Positions 31,127 to 40,952 of a stretch of 64,000 bases of DNA are shown here, piece after piece (position 1 is the first letter of the stretch; each line of letters opens with the position of its first letter). The notes beneath the pieces are model-generated. The model saw only the letters and a list, made by a program, of their open reading frames with translations. It ran no database searches and was not told where the DNA came from. Made by a program: the position numbers and the translations under genes. Origin of the DNA: Hydrocarboniclastica marina (lineage in GTDB: Bacteria; Pseudomonadota; Gammaproteobacteria; Pseudomonadales; Oleiphilaceae); NCBI RefSeq assembly GCF_004851605.1, contig NZ_CP031093.1, positions 1,178,001-1,242,000 on the forward strand. The letters are read 5' to 3'.

Positions 31127-31152
31127 CCTCTGCCTTACGGGTAGAGGTTTTT
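31127..31152 (+). terminator. intrinsic terminator or attenuator between infC and rpmI
   Basis: CCTCTGCC (31127-31134) pairs with GGTAGAGG (31140-31147; one G-T pair) and is followed by TTTTT. It lies 20 bp after infC and 80 bp before rpmI, where L20-linked control of rpmI-rplT is known in other bacteria. Confidence 0.7.
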
Positions 31153-31183
31153 GCGTTTCTGCATTGCTTTATTTACGACTTTT

Positions 31184-31213
31184 AGAGTCTCAATAACTGA
31201 GAGTCTCAATAAC
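31184..31213 (+). repeat. 14-bp direct repeat in the rpmI leader
   Basis: AGAGTCTCAATAAC occurs at 31184-31197 and again at 31200-31213, separated by TG. It lies 20 bp before the rpmI start codon and just before its ribosome binding site. Confidence 0.85.
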
Positions 31214-31232
31214 AGAATGCGGAGTATTAAAA

Positions 31233-31424
31233 ATGCCCAAGATGAAAACCAAGAGTGGGGCTACAAAACGCTTCAAGAAAACCGCTACCGGTTTCAAGCA
31301 TAAGCAGTCCTTTACTAGCCACATCCTGACCAAGAAGAGCCCCAAGCGGAAGCGTCAACTGCGTGGTACCAAGTTGATCGCCAAGTCTGATGTCGCTCAG
31401 ATCAAACGGATGATTGCCCAATAA
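31233..31424 (+). CDS. rpmI: 50S ribosomal protein L35
   Basis: A 63-residue highly basic protein: [35 protein letters not shown] and [10 protein letters not shown] are the family signature. GGAG at 31221-31224 gives good spacing to the ATG. Lies 29 bp upstream of rplT. Confidence 0.97.
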   Translation: MPKMKTKSGATKRFKKTATGFKHKQSFTSHILTKKSPKRKRQLRGTKLIAKSDVAQIKRMIAQ

Positions 31425-31453
31425 TCTGGTTCGGTTAGTAAAAGGAATAGAGT

Positions 31454-31810
31454 ATGCCTCGCGTTAAACGTGGTGTTGTAGCCCGTCGTCGTCACAAGAA
31501 GATTCTGAAGCAGGCTAAAGGGTATTACGGTGCCCGCAGTCGTGTTTTCCGTGTAGCCAAGCAAGCGGTTATCAAGGCGCATCAGTATGCGTACCGGGAC
31601 CGCCGTGTCCGTAAGCGTCAGTTCCGCGCTCTGTGGATTGCCCGTATCAACGCGGGTGCCCGGGCCAACGGCCTGTCCTACAGCCGACTGATCTCCGGCC
31701 TGAAGAAAGCCAACGTAGAAATCGACCGTAAGGTTCTGGCCGATCTGGCCATGAACGAACAGGCGGCGTTTACCGCGGTAGTGGAGAAAGCCAAGGCCTC
31801 TTTGGCTTAA
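31454..31810 (+). CDS. rplT: 50S ribosomal protein L20
   Basis: A 118-residue basic protein with [20 protein letters not shown] (first part), [10 protein letters not shown] and [17 protein letters not shown], typical of L20, which also represses its own operon in other bacteria. Ends the operon at a strong terminator. Confidence 0.98.
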   Translation: MPRVKRGVVARRRHKKILKQAKGYYGARSRVFRVAKQAVIKAHQYAYRDRRVRKRQFRALWIARINAGARANGLSYSRLISGLKKANVEIDRKVLADLAMNEQAAFTAVVEKAKASLA

Positions 31811-31873
31811 GCTCTTCACCGCTTGCCGAGTGCAAGTCGATGTGACCGCTGGCGGATCGCTGGCGTGTCAGCT

Positions 31874-31905
31874 AAAGGGGAAGAGTCAATCTTCCCCTTT
31901 TTTTT
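31874..31905 (+). terminator. strong intrinsic terminator after rplT
   Basis: An 11-bp perfect stem AAAGGGGAAGA/TCTTCCCCTTT (31874-31884 and 31890-31900), 5-nt loop, then five more T residues. Confidence 0.96.
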
Positions 31906-31926
31906 GTTGTAAGCTCGGCCCGATCA

Positions 31927-31952
31927 GAGTCAGGAAATACATTTCCTGACTC
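31927..31952. repeat. 26-bp palindrome upstream of pheS
   Basis: GAGTCAGGAAA (31927-31937) and TTTCCTGACTC (31942-31952) are perfect complements around TACA. No T-tract follows. It sits 22 bp after the rplT terminator and 166 bp before pheS; either a protein-binding operator or a 5' hairpin. Confidence 0.75.
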
Positions 31953-32027
31953 GACCGAGGCGCGTTCGAATAATGCTATGGCTGGTGGATACGGCAGGAT
32001 CGCTTCCGTAAACGCTAAAGGCGATAA

Positions 32028-33116
<1,089 letters not shown>

Positions 33117-33142
33117 ATCCAGGCAGAAGAGGCGAAGAATCG

Positions 33143-35515
33143 ATGAAATTCAGTGAACAATGGCTTCGAACCTGGGTCAATCCGGATATCGACACGGCTA
33201 CCCTGGCGCACCAGATCACCATGGCTGGATTGGAGGTCGACGACGTTCTGCCTGCGGCAGGACAATTCAGTAACGTTGTTGTCGGCCATGTTGAAGCGGT
33301 ACGGCCCCATCCCGACGCCGACAAGCTGAATGTGTGTGAGGTATCCGACGGCAAGCAGGTCGTACAGGTGGTTTGCGGTGCCCCTAACGTAAGGCCAGGG
33401 CTGAAGGTGCCCTTTGCCGTGCTGGGTGCTGAGTTGCCCGGCGATTTCAAAATCCGCAAGGCTAAACTGCGCGGCGTCGAGTCCACGGGCATGCTCTGCT
33501 CGGCTCGCGAATTGGGCCTGTCTGAAGATCACGCCGGCCTTATGGAGCTGGCTTCCTCGGCACCGACGGGCACTGACTTGCGCGAATACCTGGGGCTGGA
33601 CGACGCGATCATTGACGTTGACCTGACACCCAACCGCAGCGACTGTCTGTCCATTCGCGGCCTCGCTCGGGAAGTCGGGGTCCTCAACCAGCTCGCGGTC
33701 GAAGGCCCGGAGATTGAACCGGTGCCGGCGCAACACGACGACCTGCCAGATATTCGTATCGCGGCGCCAGAGGCTTGCCCGCGCTATATCGGCCGCATCA
33801 TACGCAACGTCAACGTCAAGGCTGAATCACCGCTTTGGATGAAGGAACGCCTGCGCCGCAGTGGCATTCGTTCGATCGACCCGGTCGTCGATGTGACCAA
33901 CTATGTCATGCTCGAACTCGGTCAGCCGATGCACGCCTTCGACCTGAATAACATCAGGGGCGGTATCGTTGTGCGTATGGCCGGGGCAGGCGAGAAGCTC
34001 GTGCTTCTGGACGGGCAGGAGGTCACGCTCAACGAACAGACTCTGGTCATAGCGGACCACGAGCGCAGCGTGGCGATCGCCGGCATCATGGGCGGGGAAG
34101 ACTCAGGTGTTAATCCCGAGACGCGGGATATCCTGCTGGAGAGTGCTTTTTTTGCGCCTTTATGCCTGGCAGGAAAAGCGCGCAGTTTTGGTCTGCACAC
34201 GGAATCGTCCCACCGTTTCGAACGAGGCGTGGATCCCGAGTTGCAACGCATCGCCGCAGAGCGCGCTACCGCCTTGCTGCTGGATATTGTCGGCGGTGAG
34301 CCCGGTGAGCTGGTGGAAGTGCACAGCAGCGGTCACACGCCGCAGAAGCGCCAGGTTGCACTCCGGGAAGCTCGTGTAAACGGCCTGCTGGGCACGGAAA
34401 TAGACCGCACAGAGGTGGAAGAAATCCTCACACGGCTCGGCCTGCATATCGTCAAGCTGACCCGGGATGGCTGGCTGGTTTCGGTGCCCTCGTTCCGCTT
34501 CGACATATCGATCGAAGAAGACCTTATCGAAGAGATCGGACGGGTTCACGGCTACAACAACCTGCCTGTCACAACGCCGGTGGGCGGCCTTGGGCTGCGC
34601 CTGATGCCCGAGAAGAATCGACCGCTCAGCCGCGTGCAGGATCACCTGGTTTCCCTGGGTTACCAGGAGGTGGTGACCTACAGTTTTGTGGATAGCCGTC
34701 AACAGCAGCAAGTGGACCCGGGCGAGGACGCGATCGCTCTGGCCAATCCCATTTCCAGCGATATGGATGTCATGCGCACATCCCTCTGGCCCGGCCTTTT
34801 GCGCACCGCGGCGTTCAACCAGAACCGCCAGCAGCAACATCTGCGCATGTTCGAGACGGGTTTGCGTTTCCGCAAACAGGCCGGCGAGATTGAACAGGAG
34901 CCCATGCTCGCGGGCCTGATCGTGGGTCGTCGCAGGCCGGAGAATTGGGCCAACGATAAACAGAGCGTCGACTTCTACGATATGAAAGGTGAGCTGGAGT
35001 CGCTGTTCGAGGTGCTGGGCATCAGCCCCGAGTGGACGCGCGACAGCCATCCTTCCCTGCATCCGGGCCAGTCGGCCCGGCTGGTACTGGGCGGTGAAAC
35101 GATAGGGTGGGCAGGCGCATTGCACCCGCAATTGCAAAAGGCGCAGGAGGTCAATGGCGCCTGCTATATCTTTGAGCTATGCTTGACTCCAGTGCTCACC
35201 GGATATGTGCCTAATTTCAAAGAATTTTCAAAATTCCCGGAAGTTCGTCGAGATTTGGCTATTATTGTTAGTAAAGAGGTCTCCTGGCGCGAAGTCGAAG
35301 CCAGGGTGCTTGAGTCGGCCGGTGAACACCTGACGGGACTGCGTGTATTCGACGTCTACGGTGGTGGCGCTATTGGCGAGGACAAACAGAGCCTTGCCAT
35401 CAGTCTGTTCTGGCAACATCCGGAACGCACACTCCAGGACGAGGAAGTACAGGCCGTCTTTGAATCGGTGATCGCGCATGTGCGCGAGCAGTTGCACGCA
35501 ACGTTAAGGAGTTAG
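33143..35515 (+). CDS. pheT: phenylalanyl-tRNA synthetase beta subunit
   Basis: 790 residues, the normal gammaproteobacterial length. Domains in order: N-terminal EMAP-like tRNA-binding domain ([21 protein letters not shown]), B3/4 editing region ([20 protein letters not shown]), B5 ([20 protein letters not shown]), a catalytic-like core, and the C-terminal ferredoxin-fold anticodon-binding domain ([18 protein letters not shown]). The ihfA ribosome binding site lies inside its 3' end. Confidence 0.97.
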   Translation: MKFSEQWLRTWVNPDIDTATLAHQITMAGLEVDDVLPAAGQFSNVVVGHVEAVRPHPDADKLNVCEVSDGKQVVQVVCGAPNVRPGLKVPFAVLGAELPGDFKIRKAKLRGVESTGMLCSARELGLSEDHAGLMELASSAPTGTDLREYLGLDDAIIDVDLTPNRSDCLSIRGLAREVGVLNQLAVEGPEIEPVPAQHDDLPDIRIAAPEACPRYIGRIIRNVNVKAESPLWMKERLRRSGIRSIDPVVDVTNYVMLELGQPMHAFDLNNIRGGIVVRMAGAGEKLVLLDGQEVTLNEQTLVIADHERSVAIAGIMGGEDSGVNPETRDILLESAFFAPLCLAGKARSFGLHTESSHRFERGVDPELQRIAAERATALLLDIVGGEPGELVEVHSSGHTPQKRQVALREARVNGLLGTEIDRTEVEEILTRLGLHIVKLTRDGWLVSVPSFRFDISIEEDLIEEIGRVHGYNNLPVTTPVGGLGLRLMPEKNRPLSRVQDHLVSLGYQEVVTYSFVDSRQQQQVDPGEDAIALANPISSDMDVMRTSLWPGLLRTAAFNQNRQQQHLRMFETGLRFRKQAGEIEQEPMLAGLIVGRRRPENWANDKQSVDFYDMKGELESLFEVLGISPEWTRDSHPSLHPGQSARLVLGGETIGWAGALHPQLQKAQEVNGACYIFELCLTPVLTGYVPNFKEFSKFPEVRRDLAIIVSKEVSWREVEARVLESAGEHLTGLRVFDVYGGGAIGEDKQSLAISLFWQHPERTLQDEEVQAVFESVIAHVREQLHATLRS

Positions 35516-35519
35516 AGCT

Positions 35520-35822
35520 ATGACGGCTTTGACAAAGGCCGATATGGCAGAACGTCTCTATGAAGAACTGGGCCTCAATAAACGTGAGGCCAAGGAAATG
35601 GTTGAAGCTTTCTTCGACGAGATCAGAGACGCGCTCAGTCATAACGAGCAGGTGAAACTCTCCGGCTTCGGGAATTTCGATCTCCGGGATAAAAAGCAGC
35701 GTCCCGGGCGTAATCCCAAGACCGGCGAAGAGATTCCGATTTGTGCGCGGCGGGTTGTAACCTTCCGCCCGGGCCAGAAACTCAAGCAGAAAGTGGAAGC
35801 GTATGCTGGAACCCAGTCATAA
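35520..35822 (+). CDS. ihfA: integration host factor alpha subunit
   Basis: 100-residue DNA-bending protein. [39 protein letters not shown] and [21 protein letters not shown] are the IHF-alpha signature, with the intercalating proline in the arm ([11 protein letters not shown]). AAGGAG (35506-35511) inside pheT and a 4-bp gap show co-transcription with pheST, as in E. coli. Confidence 0.97.
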   Translation: MTALTKADMAERLYEELGLNKREAKEMVEAFFDEIRDALSHNEQVKLSGFGNFDLRDKKQRPGRNPKTGEEIPICARRVVTFRPGQKLKQKVEAYAGTQS

Positions 35823-36165
35823 CCACGAACTTCCGCCGATTCCGGGGAAACGCTATTTCACTATTGGTGAAGTAGCTGACCTCTGTAGCGTCAAAGCCCA
35901 CGTGCTGCGCTATTGGGAGCAGGAATTTTCGCAGCTGTCGCCGGTGAAGCGACGGGGCAACCGTCGTTATTATCAGCGCGGCGATGTCTTGACAATTCGC
36001 CAGATTCGCAGCCTGCTGTACGATCAGGGCTACACGATCGGCGGCGCCAAACAGAAGCTGAGCAGCACCGAAGAAAAAGAAGAGGCCACCCAGTACAAGC
36101 AATTGATCCGGCAGACGATTACAGAGCTAGAAGATCTGATGCAGGTACTCAACGGCCACTCCTGA
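35803..36165 (+). CDS. MerR-family DNA-binding protein
   Basis: 120 residues with an N-terminal winged helix ([22 protein letters not shown], quoted as [10 protein letters not shown] and LRYWEQEF) and a short helical tail ([21 protein letters not shown]) with no ligand-binding domain or metal-binding cysteines. It overlaps ihfA by 20 bp. A MerR-like gene behind ihfA is a conserved arrangement in gammaproteobacteria; targets unknown. Confidence 0.92.
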   Translation: MLEPSHNHELPPIPGKRYFTIGEVADLCSVKAHVLRYWEQEFSQLSPVKRRGNRRYYQRGDVLTIRQIRSLLYDQGYTIGGAKQKLSSTEEKEEATQYKQLIRQTITELEDLMQVLNGHS

Positions 36166-36193
36166 AGACAGCCGATCACCCCCATTTTTTTCG

Positions 36194-36220
36194 CCGGATC
36201 AGTAGTTTTTGCTGATTCGG
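36194..36220. repeat. inverted repeat between the MerR-like gene and tRNA-Pro
   Basis: CCGGATCAG (36194-36202) pairs with CTGATTCGG (36212-36220) including one G-T pair, loop of 9 nt. A T7 run lies on its left side, not on the right, so it is not a normal plus-strand terminator. Confidence 0.4.
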
Positions 36221-36312
36221 TAGTGTAACATTCGCTCCCGCTTGAGACGCTAATCGGCACCAACCAGAGCCGTAGGCAGATTGTCTCAAAGCAACGAGTT
36301 TCAGCCTTTCGT

Positions 36313-36389
36313 CGGGGCGTAGCGCAGCCTGGTAGCGCACTAGCATGGGGTGCTAGGGGTCGAAGGTTCAAATCCTTCCGTCCCGACCA
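36313..36389 (+). tRNA. tRNA-Pro(GGG)
   Basis: A complete 77-nt cloverleaf. Acceptor CGGGGCG pairs with CGTCCCG (one G-T), CCA encoded at 36387-36389. Anticodon stem CTAGC/GCTAG with loop ATGGGGT puts GGG at 36347-36349. T-loop GGTTCAAATCC canonical. Confidence 0.97.
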
Positions 36390-36399
36390 TTATTTTGAG

Positions 36400-36433
36400 A
36401 AAGCCCGGTCCCGAAAGGTTCCGGGCTTTTTTT
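36400..36433 (+). terminator. intrinsic terminator after tRNA-Pro
   Basis: AAGCCCGG (36401-36408) pairs with CCGGGCTT (36421-36428), followed by T residues to 36433. Starts 11 bp after the tRNA CCA. Confidence 0.93.
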
Positions 36434-36760
36434 CGTCGATCCGGTGCAGCCACGCTTGCAGTGAGCTGTCGCCGGCTTGTGCCCGGTTACTGCAATCGGC
36501 CGCGCGATCCTCTAATAATCAGTAACCCTCCTCCTATCGCTTCAGTGTGCGGGCTCACCCTGTTCAGCATACATCTGCGTTTACTGCTGCCGATCAATTC
36601 ATGCCGTCTCCCGTTTATAAAGAAGCTTTCTCTGCTCTGGCGGAATGCGTCATCGCCGCCTACTTTAAAGGCTACTCGTCTGAATGGCTGAACTCGCGCG
36701 GGGTCAAGAAAAGCTCACGATGGCCGATATAGAAGTATTCAATTTTCACCGGAGTTGTTC
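36434..36760. other. 327-bp region between tRNA-Pro and the BdlA-like gene
   Basis: Contains the sigma-28 promoter at 36704-36730 near its right end. A 43-codon frame at 36601-36732 lacks a ribosome binding site and runs into that promoter. Nothing else is evident. Confidence 0.5.
36704..36730 (+). promoter_or_regulatory. sigma-28 (FliA) promoter of the chemoreceptor gene
   Basis: TCAAGAAA (36704-36711), exactly 11 bp, GCCGATAT (36723-36730). The -10 matches the FliA consensus GCCGATAA at seven of eight bases and the -35 matches the TCAAG form seen in Pseudomonas-type flagellar promoters. The expected start at about 36737 leaves a 24-nt leader. Confidence 0.7.
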
Positions 36761-38074
36761 ATGTTCAATACTCGCCTGAAAACAGAACTGCAGGAGCAGA
36801 GCGCCGAGTTGTTCCTGTTACGGCAGCTGAGTGAACAGATGAATAAGGGCATGTTGTCCATCAGGCTTGACGCCAACATCTGTGTATCCACGTGCAACAC
36901 GGCATTTGCCAGCGCATTGGGTTTTGCCGCGAATGATCTCACGGGTCGGCCGCTATCTGAGCTTGTTCCTCCGTATGTCAAAGACCTGCCTTGTTTCCGC
37001 GAGTTCAACAAGGCATTAGCGAAGTTTGCCCCTGTCTCTGATGACTATCGGTATTTACGTGCAGATGGGACGCTCGCCTGGCTGAACCTGAACTGGTTTC
37101 CCATCCGGGGTGAGGACGGTTCGCTCGCTCATATTCAGGGATACGGGCGGGAGGTAAGCAAGTCGATTGAGCAAGCGAAGGAGGCTGATGCTTTTATCGA
37201 TGCGCTGATCCGTTCCACCGCCGTGATTCAGTTTAATCTCGACGGCACGGTGATCACCGCTAACGCACAGTTCCTGCAGACCATGGGCTACAAACTCGAT
37301 CAGATCGTCGGAAAACACCACCGCATGTTCTGTACTGCAGATGAAGCATCTTCGCAGCAGTACGAAGCGTTCTGGCAGCGGCTCAATAGCGGCGAGTACG
37401 TGGCCGACCGTTTCCGGCGGCTCGACAGCAGCGGTCGCGAAGTATGGCTTGAGGCAACCTACAATCCAGTGCACGACGCGGAGGGTAAGCTTTTTAAAGT
37501 GGTCAAGTTTGCCAGTGTTGTCACCGATCAGGTTGATCGCGAAACCCAGGTGCGTGATGCCGCGGGCATTGCCTTCGAGGTTTCCAGGAAAACGGATTCG
37601 AGCGCCGAGCAGGGTGCAACGGTCGTCCAGCAGACTGTAACGACCATGCAGGGAATCGCGTCGCAGATGCAATCGGCTACTGAAAGCATTGAGGCCCTGG
37701 GCAAACAGTCATTGTTAATCAGCACGATCGTCAAAACTATCGGCGACATCGCTGCCCAGACCAACTTGCTGGCACTCAATGCGGCTATTGAAGCAGCGCG
37801 TGCCGGCGACCAGGGGCGCGGATTTGCGGTGGTCGCTGACGAGGTTCGGCAGCTGGCGGGTCGCACCAGCACAGCTACCGAAGAAATCGTAAGCGTAGTG
37901 CAGAAGAACCAGACCCTTGTGGATACTGCCGTCAGCCAGATGTTCAGCAGCCGGGAACAGGCCGAGCAGGGTCTGGCCCTGGCCAGCCAGGCTGGGAACG
38001 TGATTATGGAGATTCAGAAGGGCGCCAAACAGGTCGTGGGCGCCGTCGGCCAGTTCACAAACGAACTGCTCTGA
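36761..38074 (+). CDS. soluble PAS-PAS methyl-accepting chemotaxis-type transducer (BdlA-like)
   Basis: 437 residues without any transmembrane segment. Two PAS domains (about 30-125, with [20 protein letters not shown]; about 150-255, with [20 protein letters not shown]) precede a methyl-accepting signalling domain whose conserved hairpin reads [20 protein letters not shown] and [17 protein letters not shown]. This matches BdlA, which links redox or energy signals to biofilm dispersal in P. aeruginosa. ATG 36761 with GGAG upstream is preferred to TTG 36755. The FliA promoter ties it to the flagellar/chemotaxis regulon. Confidence 0.9.
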   Translation: MFNTRLKTELQEQSAELFLLRQLSEQMNKGMLSIRLDANICVSTCNTAFASALGFAANDLTGRPLSELVPPYVKDLPCFREFNKALAKFAPVSDDYRYLRADGTLAWLNLNWFPIRGEDGSLAHIQGYGREVSKSIEQAKEADAFIDALIRSTAVIQFNLDGTVITANAQFLQTMGYKLDQIVGKHHRMFCTADEASSQQYEAFWQRLNSGEYVADRFRRLDSSGREVWLEATYNPVHDAEGKLFKVVKFASVVTDQVDRETQVRDAAGIAFEVSRKTDSSAEQGATVVQQTVTTMQGIASQMQSATESIEALGKQSLLISTIVKTIGDIAAQTNLLALNAAIEAARAGDQGRGFAVVADEVRQLAGRTSTATEEIVSVVQKNQTLVDTAVSQMFSSREQAEQGLALASQAGNVIMEIQKGAKQVVGAVGQFTNELL

Positions 38075-38096
38075 TTCTAACGCTGGCTTCCGCCCG

Positions 38097-38133
38097 GGCG
38101 CCGGCTTGCCGGCAATCAGGTTAAGCCGGCGCC
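38097..38133. terminator. GC-rich hairpin between convergent genes
   Basis: GGCGCCGGCTT (38097-38107) and AAGCCGGCGCC (38123-38133) are perfect complements around a 15-nt loop, lying between the chemoreceptor stop and the CDF stop. No T-tract; a likely bidirectional stop or barrier. Confidence 0.5.
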
Positions 38134-38137
38134 ACGG

Positions 38138-38818
38138 CTAGCCGCGAGCTTCCCGGGACTCACTCCCATGGTGCGCCCGTTCCGCCGCTCGATCGTTCAG
38201 GTCGAGCTGCCGGAGTTCTTGCCGGGCCTGACGAAGCACGGTAACCGCCGAGGTCAGACCGAGGCTGGCCATCAAGGCTGCGACGAGCAGGTCTGGCCAG
38301 GCAGAACCTGTACCCAGCACGCCCAAAGCGGCCGCCAGCACGGCCAGATTGCCGATCGCGTCATTACGACTGCAGAGCCACACAGAGCGCATATTGGCAT
38401 CGCCGGAGCGGAACGCGTACAGAAGCAGTGCTACGAGCACGTTCACCATAAGGGCCAGAGTGCCGATGATGCCCATGGTCATCGGCTCGGGCGGCTGCCC
38501 CTGGATAGCGTTCCAGCCCGCCACGCCCAGAATCGCGATGCCATAGACTGCCATGGTCGCGCCCTTCACGAGTGCGGCTCGGGCGCGCCAAAGCAGACCC
38601 ATCGAGAGCACCAGCAGCGAAATGGCGTAATTGGCCGCGTCGCCCAGGAAGTCCACCGCATCCGCCAGCAGTGAGACCGAGCCTGCACGCGCGCCTCCCA
38701 CGATTTCAACGAAGAACATTGCGCCGTTTAAAACCAGCGCCACCCATAGTATCTTTCTGAAACGCGAGTCCTCCGGACCCGGGGCCGAACAACTGTTCTC
38801 GCAACATGAACCGCTCAT
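38138..38818 (-). CDS. short cation diffusion facilitator family transporter
   Basis: 226 residues with six hydrophobic segments. TM2 carries ADAVDFLGDAANY (the D-x-x-x-D type metal site) and TM5 carries SRNDAIGN, so the usual histidines of the zinc site are absent. The N-terminus MSGSCCENSCSAPG offers cysteines for a soft metal. It lacks the cytoplasmic C-terminal domain of standard CDF proteins (about 300 residues), ending soon after TM6. Probably metal-proton antiport out of the cytosol; metal unknown. Convergent with the chemoreceptor gene. Confidence 0.82.
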   Translation of the reverse strand: MSGSCCENSCSAPGPEDSRFRKILWVALVLNGAMFFVEIVGGARAGSVSLLADAVDFLGDAANYAISLLVLSMGLLWRARAALVKGATMAVYGIAILGVAGWNAIQGQPPEPMTMGIIGTLALMVNVLVALLLYAFRSGDANMRSVWLCSRNDAIGNLAVLAAALGVLGTGSAWPDLLVAALMASLGLTSAVTVLRQARQELRQLDLNDRAAERAHHGSESREARG

Positions 38819-39008
38819 CGCACACTCCTGTCAGGTGTCATAGGGCCATTAGAAACCCTCTAGCGACCACAGGGTCAAGAGCTGCGAGGTCTTCGGCTGT
38901 TTGTGGCCAGGGCGGCTCAAGCAGAAAAAGCCATTCCCGGCGTCGCCTTACCGAGCCGCAATATTTACTTCCGGAATGGGGCCGAAACCAGGACCAGAGG
39001 TATAGTCT

Positions 39009-39040
39009 GCGTATTGGCGTATTGGCGTATTGGCGTAAAG
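39009..39040. repeat. 8-bp tandem repeat upstream of the CinA-family gene
   Basis: GCGTATTG occurs three times head to tail (39009-39032), followed by a partial fourth unit GCGTAAAG (39033-39040), ending 15 bp before the start codon at 39056. Confidence 0.9.
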
Positions 39041-39055
39041 GATGAGGATCAAAGG

Positions 39056-39568
39056 ATGAAAGATAAGGCAACGGAGATGCTTGAAGGGATAGCCGACTAC
39101 CTCAAAGATAATGCGCTGCGGCTGGCAACGGCCGAGTCATGCACGGCGGGGCTTGTTGTTTCCGAGCTGGCCCGTATTCCAGGTAGCGGCGGCTGTCTCG
39201 ATTGTGGCCTTGCGGTCTACTCGCCCGAGTCGAAAAACCGCTATCTCAACGTCAGCTTCGAGACCATTGACCAGCACGGGCTGACCAGCGAACCGGTCGC
39301 TCTGGAGATGGCGATGGGTGCCATCGATCGCAATGATGCGAACATTGCGCTGTCGAATACTGGCGTGGCAGGACCCGCCTCGGGCGACGACGATACCCCG
39401 GTCGGCACCGTCTGCTTTGCCTGGGCAGTCCGGCGCCGCGACAAGACCCTTACGTATACTGAAACCCGGCACTTTGACGGTGACCGCAACGAGGTACGCC
39501 TGGCTGCAGCTCATTACGCGCTGCAACAGCTACCGCGTTATCATCGCAAAGCTATGGATGAGAGCTAA
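39056..39568 (+). CDS. pncC: CinA-family nicotinamide-nucleotide amidohydrolase
   Basis: 170 residues corresponding to the CinA C-terminal domain alone, as in E. coli PncC, which deamidates NMN to NaMN in the pyridine-nucleotide cycle. RLATAESCTAGLVVSELARI (with the catalytic serine in AESCTAGL), VYSPESKNRYLNV and LSNTGVAGPASGDDDTPVGT are diagnostic. ATG 39056 starts right after the 8-bp repeat. It stands directly upstream of nadE (21-bp gap), so a small NAD-salvage operon is a fair inference. Confidence 0.85.
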   Translation: MKDKATEMLEGIADYLKDNALRLATAESCTAGLVVSELARIPGSGGCLDCGLAVYSPESKNRYLNVSFETIDQHGLTSEPVALEMAMGAIDRNDANIALSNTGVAGPASGDDDTPVGTVCFAWAVRRRDKTLTYTETRHFDGDRNEVRLAAAHYALQQLPRYHRKAMDES

Positions 39569-39589
39569 TTTTCTAGGAGGAGAAACCTG

Positions 39590-40426
39590 ATGAGCACGCA
39601 ACCCAACCCTGAGGCTCAGCAGCAGGTCATCACAGCGCTCAAGTCGCGGCCCAGCATTGATCCTGTGGAGGAAATCAACCGGAGAGTGACATTCCTGCGC
39701 GAGCATATGGAGGCCTCAGGGCAGCATACGCTGGTGCTGGGTATCAGCGGCGGCGTCGACTCTTCCGTAGGCGGTCGCCTGGCACAGAAGGCCGTTGAGG
39801 CTGCGCGCAAGCAAGGCATGGATGACGCCAGGTTTGTCGCTATGCGCCTGCCTTACGGTGAACAGCAAGATGAAGCGGATGCCCAGATGGCGCTGGAGTT
39901 CATAGGGCCGGATGAAGTGCTTACGGTCGATGTCAAACCCGCGAGCGACGCCATGCTGAACGCGCTGGAGCAGGGCGGTCTTGAGTTCCGGGACGCGGGC
40001 CATCGTGATTTCGTGATGGGCAACATTAAAGCCCGGCAGCGCATGGTGGCGCAGTACGCCGTCGCCGGTGCCCGATCCGGGCTTGTCATCGGTACCGATC
40101 AGGCGGCTGAAGCTTTGATGGGCTTCTTTACCAAGTATGGCGACGGCGCCTGTGACCTGACGCCACTGACAGGCCTGAACAAACGCCAGGTTCGGGCACT
40201 CGCCCGTGCGCTTGAAGCGCCGGCGAGACTGGTGGAAAAGCACCCCACGGCTGATCTGGAGACGCTCACCCCGGGCAAAACCGACGAGGATGCCTTCGGT
40301 ATCCGTTACGATGAGATCGACGACTTTCTCGAAGGGAAGCCGGTCAGCGATAATACGCGGGCTGTTATCCTGAAGGCCTACAAAAATACCGAACACAAAC
40401 GGAACCTGCCGTTGGAGCCGCTCTGA
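39590..40426 (+). CDS. nadE: ammonia-dependent NAD+ synthetase
   Basis: Converts nicotinic acid adenine dinucleotide to NAD with ATP and ammonia. 278 residues, close to E. coli NadE (275), without a glutaminase domain. LGISGGVDSSVGGRLA (about 47-62) is the N-type ATP pyrophosphatase P-loop; GTDQAAEALMGFFTKYGDGA and LEPLTPGKTDEDAFGI-like segments (here TLTPGKTDEDAFGIRYDEID) are family marks. Strong GGAGGAG ribosome binding site. Confidence 0.96.
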   Translation: MSTQPNPEAQQQVITALKSRPSIDPVEEINRRVTFLREHMEASGQHTLVLGISGGVDSSVGGRLAQKAVEAARKQGMDDARFVAMRLPYGEQQDEADAQMALEFIGPDEVLTVDVKPASDAMLNALEQGGLEFRDAGHRDFVMGNIKARQRMVAQYAVAGARSGLVIGTDQAAEALMGFFTKYGDGACDLTPLTGLNKRQVRALARALEAPARLVEKHPTADLETLTPGKTDEDAFGIRYDEIDDFLEGKPVSDNTRAVILKAYKNTEHKRNLPLEPL

Positions 40427-40565
40427 GTAAGGTTCTCGGTGTCGCTTCAGTGATGTGAGTTCAGCGACAGGCATGGGCGGCACAGCCACGCGTCGGATTT
40501 GAGGTGGGGCAGACTCATGGAGTACGCTCGAACTTCCAGACAGGCATTCACAAGGAGGAGAAGGC

Positions 40566-40862
40566 ATGAAGCGATTGATACTCTCGGCAGGTGTGATCCT
40601 GCTGGCCAGCCCGCTGGCGTTCGCAAGCGACGCGCAGATCTGTAATACCCACCTTGAAGAACTGCAGGGGCACGACGTGGAGAAGCTGCGTAAACCCAGC
40701 AGGCATCAGGTCGAGAATCACATTGAACTCGCGAAAAAGGCGGAAGAGTCCGGCGACTACAAGAACTGCATCATACACGCGAGCAAAGCGCTTCAAGAGC
40801 TCGAGGCGCCTGGCCCGCCTCACACCAGTGAGCGTGGTGGTTCAGACAACTCAAACCGGTAA
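40566..40862 (+). CDS. small secreted protein of unknown function
   Basis: 98 residues. A clear signal peptide (MKRLILSAGVILLASPLAFA) is followed by a mature part of about 78 residues, mainly helical and charged (NHIELAKKAEESGDYKNC, HASKALQELE) with two cysteines. The helical segment reads like a single TPR-like hairpin. AAGGAGGAG ribosome binding site at good spacing supports translation. No family recognised. Confidence 0.7.
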   Translation: MKRLILSAGVILLASPLAFASDAQICNTHLEELQGHDVEKLRKPSRHQVENHIELAKKAEESGDYKNCIIHASKALQELEAPGPPHTSERGGSDNSNR

Positions 40863-40875
40863 GCTGCGAGCATAA

Positions 40876-40907
40876 GCCGGCGGCATGCACCTTCAGCTTC
40901 CGCCGGC
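40876..40907. repeat. inverted repeat after the small secreted protein gene
   Basis: GCCGGCGG (40876-40883) pairs with CCGCCGGC (40900-40907), 16-nt loop, between two convergent genes. Possible terminator without a T-tract. Confidence 0.5.
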
Positions 40908-40952
40908 GCTTCTGCTCCCATTGTCTTCGCAGTCACTGAATCCCGCATGAGC

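Noticed and set aside
36601-36732. A 43-codon ORF before the BdlA-like gene
   Set aside because: No ribosome binding site, and its end overlaps the better supported sigma-28 promoter.
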